Shown here piece after piece: positions 33,390 through 40,954 of a stretch of DNA of 64,000 nt. The translations under genes and the position numbers were made by a program. A model generated the notes under the pieces. The model saw nothing but the letters and a program-made list of their open reading frames with translations, was not told the origin of the DNA and made no database searches. Positions within the stretch are counted from its first letter, which is position 1. The number at the start of each line of letters is the position of its first letter. This DNA comes from WHSW01 sp963729075 (GTDB lineage: Bacteria; Actinomycetota; Thermoleophilia; Solirubrobacterales; 70-9): assembly GCA_963729075.1 (NCBI GenBank), contig CAVSMU010000010.1:434001-498000 (forward strand), given 5' to 3'.

Positions 33390-34867
33390 GGCCCGGCGGC
33401 GCTCGCCGGTGCCGCCGAGCGGCGGAGCTCCTCGCGGGCGACCTCGCGATCGTCGAACGGGATCTTGCGCCCGCCTTCGAACTCCTGGCCCTGCTCGTGA
33501 CCCTTGCCGGCAATCACCACCGTGTCGCCCTCGCGCGCCGCGTCGAGCGCGAGCGCGATCGCCGCGCGCCGGTCGGGCTCCACCTCGATCTCGGCCGTTC
33601 CCTCCCGCATCCCGGCCCGAATCTCGTCGATGATCGCGACCGGATCCTCGGAACGCGGGTTGTCGGAGGTGACCACGGCGAGATCGGCGAGCCGCGCGGC
33701 GATCTCGCCCATCAGCGGTCGCTTGTCCCGGTCGCGGTCGCCGCCACAGCCGAACACGCAGACCAGCCGTCCCGCCGTTATCTGGCGCGCGGAGGCGAGC
33801 ACGTTCTCGAGTGAATCCGGCGTGTGCGCGTAGTCGACCAGCACCGCGAAGGGCTGGCCCTCCTCGACCGGCTCGAAGCGACCCGGGACCAGGCCGGCGC
33901 CCGCCAGCGCCGCGACGGCGTCGTCGAGCGCAATGCCGAGGGCGCCGACGCAGGCGATCGCGCACAGCGCGTTCTCGACGTTAAACCTCCCGGGCAGCGG
34001 CAGCGCGACCTCGGCCTCGCCGTCGGGCGCCAGGCAGAGAAAGCGCACACCGGACGCGTCGAAGGCAACCTGGAGGGCGCGGTAGTCGGCGCGCTCGTCG
34101 CCGGCGGCCGAGAAGCTCAGCCCGTCGAACTCGACGGCGAGCCGGTCGCCGAACGGGTCGTCGACGTTGAGGACGATCCGCTCGGTGCCACCGCCGGCGA
34201 ACAGGCGCCGCTTGGCGAGGAAGTAGTCCTCCATGTCGGCGTGGAAGTCCAGGTGGTCCTGGGTCAGGTTGGTAAAAGCGGCGACCGCGAAGCGGATGCC
34301 GTCGGTGCGCCGCAGCGCCAGCGCGTGCGAGGAGACCTCCATCGCGCACGCCCGGTCGCCGCCGTCGACCATGCGCCGGAACGTCGCCTGGAGGTCGATC
34401 GCCTCGGGGGTCGTGCGCTCGACCTCCTCCTCCGCCCCGCCGACGACCCGCTTCACCGTGCCGAGGAGCCCGGTTTGCACGCCGATGTGCTCGACCATGT
34501 GGCGAATCAGGAACGCGGTCGTCGTCTTGCCGTTGGTGCCGGTGATCCCGGCCACGCGCAGCTCGGCGGTGGGATCGCCGTAGAAGCGCACCGCGGCGTG
34601 GGCCATCGCCGCGCGCCCGTCGCCGACGATCGCCTGGGTGACCGGGGGCTCGAGCTCGAGCCGCCGCTCGACCACGACGGCCGCGGCGCCCGCCTGCACC
34701 GCGAGCGGGGCGAAGTCGTGGCCGTCGGCCACGGTGCCCGGATAGCAGAAGAACAGCGAGCCCGGCTCGACCCGGCGGCTGTCGTAGGCCAGGCCGGTGA
34801 TCTCGGTGCGCGGATCGCCCGCGATCTCGGTCACGTCGGCGCCGGCGAGCAGCTCACGAAGCTCCAT
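33386..34867 (-). CDS. murE: UDP-MurNAc-dipeptide-meso-diaminopimelate ligase
   Basis: Adds the third stem amino acid, 493 aa from the ATG at 34867 (MELRELLAGADVTEIAGDPR). ATP-binding loop VAGITGTNGKTTTAFLIRHM, AMEVSSHALALRRTDGIRFA and NLTQDHLDFHADMEDYFLAK. The specificity motif is DNPR (in TSDNPRSEDPVAIIDEI), which in this family marks meso-diaminopimelate rather than lysine. This supports a DAP-type cell wall. Confidence 0.96.
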   Translation of the reverse strand: MELRELLAGADVTEIAGDPRTEITGLAYDSRRVEPGSLFFCYPGTVADGHDFAPLAVQAGAAAVVVERRLELEPPVTQAIVGDGRAAMAHAAVRFYGDPTAELRVAGITGTNGKTTTAFLIRHMVEHIGVQTGLLGTVKRVVGGAEEEVERTTPEAIDLQATFRRMVDGGDRACAMEVSSHALALRRTDGIRFAVAAFTNLTQDHLDFHADMEDYFLAKRRLFAGGGTERIVLNVDDPFGDRLAVEFDGLSFSAAGDERADYRALQVAFDASGVRFLCLAPDGEAEVALPLPGRFNVENALCAIACVGALGIALDDAVAALAGAGLVPGRFEPVEEGQPFAVLVDYAHTPDSLENVLASARQITAGRLVCVFGCGGDRDRDKRPLMGEIAARLADLAVVTSDNPRSEDPVAIIDEIRAGMREGTAEIEVEPDRRAAIALALDAAREGDTVVIAGKGHEQGQEFEGGRKIPFDDREVAREELRRSAAPASAAGP

Positions 34868-34945
34868 CGCGGGCGATTCTAGGCACCGATCCGGCAGGTC
34901 CCTCGCGTCCCGGGCGCGCCTCGGCTTCCGAGCGCGGGCGTGGCC

Positions 34946-35126
34946 GCCTAGCTCGGGCGGCCCTCGGCGACGGTCTCGTCCGTCGAGAAGTCGAACTCGT
35001 CGGTGACCCCGTAGATCCCGCGCACCGTCGTCGACTCGAGCACCTGACGAGGCGCTCATGTCGAACCGACCCTGCTCGGCGACCCGCTCAAGCGCCTCGT
35101 CCAGGCTCGCTCGGTCGGGGAGGTCG
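34946..35126 (-). pseudogene. Coding-like remnant between ftsI and murE, frame broken
   Basis: The roughly 270 bases between ftsI and murE hold two coding-like stretches on the minus strand in different frames. One is RLIDLPDRASLDEALERVAE (continuing QGRFDMSA), the other VLESTTVRGIYGVTDEFDF (continuing STDETVAEGRPS and a stop at 34948). A single frame change near 35045 would join them into a 60-residue protein. No start codon is visible before the first stretch and no family is recognised. It may be a short unrecognised gene with a frame error or a decayed one. Confidence 0.35.
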
Positions 35127-35137
35127 ATGAGCCGAGC

Positions 35138-36823
35138 CTAGCCCTGGTTGGGCGCGATGCCGAGGTACGGGAGCGCGAAGCGCGCGATTTCGCCGAAGGC
35201 GGGCGCGGCGACGGTCCCCCCGTAGTAGTCCCCCTTCGGGTTGTCGACCACGATCGTGACCAGCAGCTGCGGGTTCTCGGCGGGGGCGAAGCCGACGAAG
35301 GAGGCGACGAACTCCGTATCGGAATAGACGCCGTCGACGACCTTCTGCGCGGTACCCGTCTTGCCGGCGAGCGTGTAGCCCGGGACGGTGACCGCCGACG
35401 CGGTGCCCCCGGCCTCGAGGACGCCCTCGAGCATCTCGCGCAGCTTCTCGGCGTTGGAGCGGCTGATCACGCGCTTGCTCGGCCCGGCGTCGGCCTCCAC
35501 CCCGTCCTCCTCGAGCACCAGGCGGGGCGTGCGCAGGATGCCGTCCGAGGCGATCGCGGCGTAGCCGGCCGCCATCTGGATCGGCGTGACCGAGAGGCCC
35601 TGGCCGATCGGCAGGTTGCCCATCGTGGACCCCGAGTACTCCTGCGGCTCGACCACGATTCCCTGCTCCTCGCCGGGGTACTCGACGCCGGTCGGCCGGC
35701 CGAAACCGAACTTGCGCACCCAGTGGTCGAACCGGCCGCCGAACTGCGAGTCGCCGTACTCGTCGTTGAGCGCGAGGCCGACCGTGACCGCGCCGACGTT
35801 CGACGACTGGGCGAGGATGTCCGCTACCGAGAGCGTCACGTAGCCGCGCGGGTGCGACTCCTCGATCACCCGGTCGGCGACCTGGATCGTCGGCGGCAGG
35901 TCGAACGGGGTCTGCGGGGTGACCACCCCGTCCTCGAGCGCGCCGCCGACCGTGAACGCCTTGAATGTGGAGCCGGGCTCGTAGGTGAACCCGGTCGCCA
36001 TGTTGCGGAGCTCGTCGTCGGAGGCCGCGTCGGGGTGCTCGGGGTCGAAACCGGGCAGGCTCGCCATCGCCAGCACCTCCGAGGTGCGCGGATCCATGAC
36101 GATCGCCGTCGCCCCGTCCGGCTGGTACTTCCGCGCGACTCCGGCCAGCACGCGCTCGGTCTCGGCCTGCAGGCTCGCGTCGAGCGTCAGCCGCAGGTCG
36201 GCCCCGGTCTGGGCGCCGGCGATCGTGTTGCGCTCGAGCTCGTCGCCGAGCGCATCGCGGACGACCTCGCGCTCGCCGTCGGTCCCGTGGAGCACCTCGT
36301 CCTCGGACGCCTCGAGCCCGGTCAGCCCCTGGTTGTCGATCCCGACGGTGCCGATCAGCTGCGAGGCGAGCTCGCCCTGCGGGTAGATCCGCCGGCTGTC
36401 GGGCAGCATCCCGATCCCCGGAAGGTCGAGCTCGCGGATCTTCGCCGCCTCGTCGAGGTCCGCCTTGCGCTCGATGTAGGCGAAGCCCGAGTCGCGGTCG
36501 GCCAGGCTGCCGAGGATCTCGTTCTCGTCCACGTCGAGCACCTTGGCGAGCTTGTGCGCGGTCGACTTCGGGTCCTCGACCTGGTACGGGGTCGCGAACA
36601 CGGTCGCCGCGTCCTCGGAGACCGCCAGCTCCTTGCCGGTGCGATCGAGGATCTTCCCGCGCGACCCCGGAACCACGATCGTCTCGACCTGCTGGTTCTG
36701 GGCCTCGGCGCTCAGCGAGCCGCCGTTGACGCCCTGGACCCACGCGGCCCGGGCGAACACCAGGACCAGCAGCAGCACGAACGTCGCGAAAAGGAGGCCG
36801 ACGCGGCGGTCGATCAGGCTCAC
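35138..36823 (-). CDS. ftsI: Septal peptidoglycan transpeptidase FtsI (PBP3)
   Basis: Class B penicillin-binding protein of the divisome, 561 aa. One N-terminal membrane helix (VGLLFATFVLLLVLVFARAA), a dimerisation/pedestal domain, then the transpeptidase domain. The active site is GSTFKAFT with nucleophile Ser 285 and Lys 288. The SxN motif is AQSSNVG and the KTG motif is LAGKTGTAQ (Lys 488). No PASTA domain is present. The start overlaps the ftsL stop by 4 bases. Confidence 0.95.
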   Translation of the reverse strand: MSLIDRRVGLLFATFVLLLVLVFARAAWVQGVNGGSLSAEAQNQQVETIVVPGSRGKILDRTGKELAVSEDAATVFATPYQVEDPKSTAHKLAKVLDVDENEILGSLADRDSGFAYIERKADLDEAAKIRELDLPGIGMLPDSRRIYPQGELASQLIGTVGIDNQGLTGLEASEDEVLHGTDGEREVVRDALGDELERNTIAGAQTGADLRLTLDASLQAETERVLAGVARKYQPDGATAIVMDPRTSEVLAMASLPGFDPEHPDAASDDELRNMATGFTYEPGSTFKAFTVGGALEDGVVTPQTPFDLPPTIQVADRVIEESHPRGYVTLSVADILAQSSNVGAVTVGLALNDEYGDSQFGGRFDHWVRKFGFGRPTGVEYPGEEQGIVVEPQEYSGSTMGNLPIGQGLSVTPIQMAAGYAAIASDGILRTPRLVLEEDGVEADAGPSKRVISRSNAEKLREMLEGVLEAGGTASAVTVPGYTLAGKTGTAQKVVDGVYSDTEFVASFVGFAPAENPQLLVTIVVDNPKGDYYGGTVAAPAFGEIARFALPYLGIAPNQG

Positions 36824-37554
36824 GGCGCAGCGACGCCCCCGCCGTCGACGGGCGCCTCCGTCGCCGGGGCCGCGGTCGGGGCGGTGGGCACGGTCTCCGT
36901 CGGTGCGACCGCGGCCGGATCGGTGGGCGGCACGGTCTCGACCGGGGCCGTCTCGACCGGCGCCGTCTCGACCGGGGCGGTCTCGACCGGGGCGACGGCG
37001 GGATCGGTGACCGGCGCGACGTAGGTCGATGCTCCCAGCTCGCCGTTCCGCAGGCGGCGCGCCGCCTCGGCCGCGTCACCGGGGGACGGTCGCAGGTAGC
37101 GGATCGAGCCGGCCTCCGGATTGAAGAGCCCGAGCTTGGCCGCCGCCGCCTGGATCTCCGGGCTCGAGAGCCGGGTCGCGATGTCCCCGCGCAGCGCCGA
37201 GTTCAGCCGCTTCAGCTCGTCGGCTTGGCCGGCGGCGTCGCTCGAGGAGGCGCTGAAGCTGAGGGCCATCACGTTGAGCGCCACGATCCCGATCAGCAGC
37301 CCGCCGAGGAGGCCGATCCAAAGACGGGACCGGGTCAGCCGGACGACGAGGCCGGAATCGGCGATTCCGCCAACCGCTCCGGCGGTGCGGCCGACCGCCA
37401 CCGGAACGAAACCGGCGATCGGGGTGTGCCCGGTGCGGCGGCGCCGAGCCGGGCGCGCGGGCGCGCGGCGGGGCGCCGGCTTACGGGGCGCGGGCTTGCG
37501 CGCGGTCGCCGCGCGTCGCGCGGTCGCCGAGCTCTTTGTCGCCGTGGCCGCCAT
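36820..37554 (-). CDS. ftsL: FtsL-like cell division protein with Pro-Val-Glu-Thr repeats
   Basis: 244 aa. A very basic Ala/Lys/Arg/Pro-rich N-terminus of about 60 residues precedes one membrane helix (LWIGLLGGLLIGIVALNVMA). A short coiled-coil-like segment follows (ADELKRLNSALRGDIATRLS, PEIQAAAAKLGLFNPE). Position between rsmH and ftsI and this topology identify it as FtsL. The C-terminal 80 residues are an added extracytoplasmic Pro/Thr/Glu-rich tail with four PVETA-type units, not found in model FtsL proteins. Confidence 0.8.
   Translation of the reverse strand: MAATATKSSATARRAATARKPAPRKPAPRRAPARPARRRRTGHTPIAGFVPVAVGRTAGAVGGIADSGLVVRLTRSRLWIGLLGGLLIGIVALNVMALSFSASSSDAAGQADELKRLNSALRGDIATRLSSPEIQAAAAKLGLFNPEAGSIRYLRPSPGDAAEAARRLRNGELGASTYVAPVTDPAVAPVETAPVETAPVETAPVETVPPTDPAAVAPTETVPTAPTAAPATEAPVDGGGVAAP
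36935..36994 (-). repeat. Four 15-base tandem repeats in the ftsL tail
   Basis: GTCTCGACCGGGGCC-like units begin at 36935, 36950, 36965 and 36980 with one or two substitutions. On the coding strand each gives Ala/Thr-Pro-Val-Glu-Thr. Exact 15-base periodicity keeps frame, so copy number could vary without breaking the protein. Confidence 0.85.
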
Positions 37555-37557
37555 CTC

Positions 37558-38526
37558 CTACCCCTGCCGGTGTTCGCCCTCCGTGCCGGGACTTCCTGCG
37601 CCGGGCACCTTCTGCGCGACCCGCAGGCGCGCGGAGCGCGAACGGGGATTGCGCTCGGCCTCCCGCTCGGTCGGCTTGACCGCCCGGCGCGCGAGCAGCT
37701 TCGCCTCGGGCTCGTGGCCGCACTGACAGACCGGGAGCTCCGGGGGGCACACGCAGCCACGGGCGAGGTCGCTGAAGAAGCGCTTGACGCGCCGGTCCTC
37801 GAGCGAGTGGAACGAGATCGCCGCGATGCGGCCCCCGTCGCGCAGCGACGACCAGGCCGCCGGCAGGGCTCGGTCGAGCGAGTCGAGTTCGCCGTTGACC
37901 GCGATCCGGATCGCCTGGAAGGTGCGCTTGGCCGGATGCCCACGCCCGAAGCGGTACGCGGGCGGGACCGCGGCGCGGATCGCCTCGACGAGCTCGCAGG
38001 TGGTCGCCAGCGGGCGCCGGCGCACGATCTCGTCGGCGATCGAGCGTGCGTGGCGCTCCTCGCCGAGCTCGCGGATCGTCGTCTCGAGCCGCTCCCGCGG
38101 CCACTCGTTGACGAGCTCGCGGGCCGAGAGGTCCTGCGTCGTGTCCATGCGCATGTCCAGCGGCGCGTCATAGGAGTAGGAGAACCCGCGCTCCGCGGTG
38201 TCGAGCTGAAGCGATGAGATCCCGAGGTCCATGTAGGCGAGATCGGGACGCTCGCCCTCGGACCCGAGCCGCTCGAGCACGTCGGCGAAATCGGCGGCCA
38301 CGAAGCGGCTGCGGCAGCCGAGCTCGGGCTCGAGCTCGGCGTAGCGCTCGGCCGCCGAGGGGTCCCGGTCGACGCAGATCAGGGTCCCGGTCGGGCCGAT
38401 CCGATCGGCGACCAGCCGGGCGTGGCCCCCGCCGCCGAACGTGCAGTCGATCGCCACCTCGCCCGGCTGGGGATCGAGCAGGGCCACGAGCTCGGCGGCC
38501 AGGACTGGAACGTGCTCGGTGGTCAT
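37558..38526 (-). CDS. rsmH: 16S rRNA (cytosine-1402-N4) methyltransferase RsmH
   Basis: SAM-dependent methyltransferase (MraW), 322 aa from the ATG at 38526 (MTTEHVPVLAAELVALLDPQ). ATGs at 38532 and 38550 are also in frame, but the family starts at the chosen one. Motifs are DCTFGGGGHARLVADRIGP, DLAYMDLGISSLQLDTAERG, RTFQAIRIAVNGELDSLDRA and ISFHSLEDRRVKRFFSDL. It follows mraZ by 36 bases and precedes ftsL by 3. Confidence 0.96.
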   Translation of the reverse strand: MTTEHVPVLAAELVALLDPQPGEVAIDCTFGGGGHARLVADRIGPTGTLICVDRDPSAAERYAELEPELGCRSRFVAADFADVLERLGSEGERPDLAYMDLGISSLQLDTAERGFSYSYDAPLDMRMDTTQDLSARELVNEWPRERLETTIRELGEERHARSIADEIVRRRPLATTCELVEAIRAAVPPAYRFGRGHPAKRTFQAIRIAVNGELDSLDRALPAAWSSLRDGGRIAAISFHSLEDRRVKRFFSDLARGCVCPPELPVCQCGHEPEAKLLARRAVKPTEREAERNPRSRSARLRVAQKVPGAGSPGTEGEHRQG

Positions 38527-38562
38527 GTACATCAGTGTGGCCATCGCCATCGTCGAACCCGC

Positions 38563-39006
38563 TCAGGCGCGATCGGGGCCGGCGACGAGCTCCTCCGCCA
38601 TTCGCTCGGCGTGCTCATCGAGCTCGCTGTAGTGCTCGGACCACCGGGTCGGATTCCAGATCTCGAGGTGATCGGCGACGCCGACCACCATGCACGGCCC
38701 ATCGAGGCCCGCGTGCTCGATGAGGTGCTTCGCGATCCGCACCCGCCCGGCGGAGTCCAGCGACTCATCCTGCGCCGAGGCGTTGAAGCGCCGGTACATC
38801 ATCCGGCCCTTGCGGCCGAGCCGGTTGAGGTCGGCGAGGAACCGCTGGCTGAACTCTTCATAACCACTCGGTGTGTAGAGCTCGATGCAGGGGTCGAGGC
38901 CGGCAACCAGAACGATGCCCTCCGACAGCGCGGCCCGGAAGCGGGCCGGGACCGTGACCCGGTCCTTGGTGTCGAGGCTGTGCTCGTACTGACCGCGAAA
39001 TGCCAA
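38563..39006 (-). CDS. mraZ: Transcriptional regulator MraZ
   Basis: Octameric AbrB-fold DNA-binding protein that controls the dcw operon, 147 aa. It begins with a TTG at 39006 (reads as MAFRGQYEHSLDTKDRVTVP) and holds the second AbrB-like unit RRFNASAQDESLDSAGRVRI. No Shine-Dalgarno sequence is visible before the TTG; the upstream 15 bases are pyrimidine-rich on the coding strand. First gene of the dcw cluster, with its own operator and leader hairpin upstream. Confidence 0.95.
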   Translation of the reverse strand: MAFRGQYEHSLDTKDRVTVPARFRAALSEGIVLVAGLDPCIELYTPSGYEEFSQRFLADLNRLGRKGRMMYRRFNASAQDESLDSAGRVRIAKHLIEHAGLDGPCMVVGVADHLEIWNPTRWSEHYSELDEHAERMAEELVAGPDRA

Positions 39007-39032
39007 TGGCTCGAGGAGGGGGAGAAATCTGG

Positions 39033-39071
39033 ACCGGAGTGGTGAGGTGGGAGGAGCCTCACCACCCCGGT
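39033..39071 (-). promoter_or_regulatory. Long leader hairpin upstream of mraZ
   Basis: Arms at 39033-39047 and 39057-39071 form a 15 bp stem with one mismatch around a 9-base loop, 27 bases before the mraZ start. It lies downstream of the predicted promoter, so it should be in the mRNA leader. It could act as an attenuator or stabilise the 5' end. No T tract follows. Confidence 0.6.
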
Positions 39072-39089
39072 CCCTGGGTCAACTCGTAT

Positions 39090-39122
39090 CGCCACGCTAA
39101 CCCACTCTGACCCACTTTGCAA
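39090..39122 (-). promoter_or_regulatory. dcw promoter overlapping three MraZ boxes
   Basis: On the minus strand TTGCAA (39122-39117), a 17-base spacer and TAGCGT (39099-39094) form a vegetative-type promoter. In the spacer, TGGGT occurs at 39114-39110 and 39104-39100, with an imperfect TGGCG at 39094-39090. All are exactly 10 bases apart. This matches the known MraZ operator (TGGGN repeats separated by 5 bases), so MraZ should block this promoter and autoregulate. Confidence 0.75.
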
Positions 39123-39292
39123 CACAGTCCGTCGGGCGAGATTGGACCCGATCCGTCGGACGGACTTGCTAACCGGGGCAAAGACCCACCGCATCGCGCT
39201 TGTGCATGCGGGTTCTGGCCGACGGACCGGTACGCCTGGCGATCCCCTGCGGCGCCCGGGCTGCAACCCGTGTTGCAGATAGGCTGCCCCGC

Positions 39293-40252
39293 GTGACCGG
39301 CGAGCCGACCTCAGACGGCTCGGAGACCGGCAGGGTGCCGTCCCCCGGCGCGGACCCGGCGATCCAGCAGGTCCCCGAGCCCGCCGACTTGCCGCCGGTG
39401 CCCGAGGACGCCGACGACACCCGCGGGCATCACCTGCGGCGGCTGCTGCGCCATCCGGTCACCCTGATCGTCGGCGCGATCGTGGTCGCGATCGCGTTCG
39501 CCGCCGGGCTGGTCGCCGCCGGGGCCGCGATCGGCGCCGCCGCCGCGGGCGTGGCGATCCTCCTGACGCTCCTCGTCGTATGGCTGCTCGCCTCCGGCAA
39601 GGCGCAGGACGACTTCTACCGCGCCTACGGCGAAGGGCGAGGCCTCACGCGGATCAGCGGAAAGTCGGACCTCCCACCCCTGACGCCGTTGCTGCGAAAG
39701 GGGGACCGCCGCTACGCCCAGCAGCGCTTCAACGGCGTGCTGCCGGGCGGCGTCGACGGCAGCCTCTGCCTCTACACATACGAGGAGGAGACGCGCGACT
39801 CCGACGGCAACGAGCAGACCACCTACGTCAACTACACGCTGGTGATGACGCAGCTACCGGAAACCACGCCGTTCATGCAGGAGCTCTTCTGCCAGCGCCG
39901 CTTCGGCTTCCGGTTCATGGACTCCATGGAGGACGTGTTCCGCAAGCGCCAGCGAGTCGAGCACGAGTCCGAGGCCGTCGACAAGAAGTTCGAGATCTTC
40001 ATGGGCCCCGGCGACGACCTCAACCGCGCCCGCCAGATCCTCTCCCCCACGTTCCTCGTCTGGCTCGAGAACCACTCGCCCGAGGCCTACGCCTTCGAGC
40101 TCGTCGGGGGGTCGCTGGTCTGCAACGTCAAGGGCCACAAGAAGTCGGCCTCCGAGCTCGACACCCTCTGCACCGCCTCGGCGGCGGTGGCACGCCGGCT
40201 CCAGGACGAGGCGACCGAGCTCAGCGGGACCCCGGCACCGGACGCGTCCTAG
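39293..40252 (+). CDS. Membrane protein of unknown function with large cytoplasmic-like domain
   Basis: 319 aa from the GTG at 39293 (VTGEPTSDGSETGRVPSPGA); a start at 39200 would add 31 residues and cannot be excluded. An acidic, Pro-rich N-terminus is followed by two close hydrophobic helices (TLIVGAIVVAIAFAAGLVAA and AAAAGVAILLTLLVVWLLAS). A soluble domain of about 200 residues follows (DDFYRAYGEGRGLTRISGKS, NYTLVMTQLPETTPFMQELF, RFGFRFMDSMEDVFRKRQRV). The family is not recognised. It is divergent from mraZ and convergent with the HAD gene. Confidence 0.75.
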   Translation: MTGEPTSDGSETGRVPSPGADPAIQQVPEPADLPPVPEDADDTRGHHLRRLLRHPVTLIVGAIVVAIAFAAGLVAAGAAIGAAAAGVAILLTLLVVWLLASGKAQDDFYRAYGEGRGLTRISGKSDLPPLTPLLRKGDRRYAQQRFNGVLPGGVDGSLCLYTYEEETRDSDGNEQTTYVNYTLVMTQLPETTPFMQELFCQRRFGFRFMDSMEDVFRKRQRVEHESEAVDKKFEIFMGPGDDLNRARQILSPTFLVWLENHSPEAYAFELVGGSLVCNVKGHKKSASELDTLCTASAAVARRLQDEATELSGTPAPDAS

Positions 40253-40258
40253 CCCGGG

Positions 40259-40954
40259 TCAGAACGGCAGCGGGCGGTCCTCGAGGGTGGCGACCGCCCA
40301 GTCGGCCGCGGCCGTCCGCAGCGCCTCCACGTCGTACTCGCCCGTGGCGACGCCGACGACGCGGATCCCGGCGCCGTGCCCCGCCTCGACGTCGCGCGGG
40401 GTGTCGCCGATCGCGATCGAGCCGGCCCGGTCGAACGCGTCGCCCGCGATCCGGGCCGCGCGGTCGAGCGCCTTGCGGCAGACGTCGACGCGCGCGTTTG
40501 CGTCCGAGCCGTAGCCGCCGAAGCTGAAGTAGCGGTTCAGGTCGGCCCGCGCGAGCTTCGTGTGCGCGGCGGGCTCGGTGTTGCCGGTGATCAGCCCGAC
40601 CAGCCGATCCTCGTCGGCCAGCCGGCCGAGGAGGTCGGGCACCCCCGGCATCACCCGGTACCCCGGCGAGTGCTCGACCTCCTCGCCGAGGTAGCGCTGT
40701 CGCAGCGCCATGAGCTTCGCCATCTCGTCGCCCACCGGCTCGCGGCCGAGCGCCCCCCGAAAGCACTCGAGGCCGACCTCGGGGTCGGGGACGCCCTTGC
40801 CCGTGTAGTCGGGGACGTTGACTGAGACGTCGTGGAGCTCCAGGAACGCTCGGTGCCAGGCGCGGTCCGAGGCGCCGCCGGTGTCGATCAGGGTCCCATC
40901 GATGTCGAAGAGCAGGGCTGCGACCGGCGCGTCAGCCACGGGAGCGGTGCTCAC
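40259..40954 (-). CDS. HAD-superfamily phosphatase (phosphoglycolate phosphatase-like)
   Basis: 231 aa. HAD motif I LLFDIDGTLIDTGG (nucleophile first Asp), motif II GLITGN, motif III Lys in DVCRKALDRA, motif IV SIAIGDTPRDVEAGHGAGI. The helical cap between motifs I and II fits subfamily I phosphatases such as Gph. The substrate is not certain. The start overlaps the pgi 3' end by 23 bases, and the gene follows pgi in the same operon direction. Confidence 0.82.
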   Translation of the reverse strand: MSTAPVADAPVAALLFDIDGTLIDTGGASDRAWHRAFLELHDVSVNVPDYTGKGVPDPEVGLECFRGALGREPVGDEMAKLMALRQRYLGEEVEHSPGYRVMPGVPDLLGRLADEDRLVGLITGNTEPAAHTKLARADLNRYFSFGGYGSDANARVDVCRKALDRAARIAGDAFDRAGSIAIGDTPRDVEAGHGAGIRVVGVATGEYDVEALRTAAADWAVATLEDRPLPF

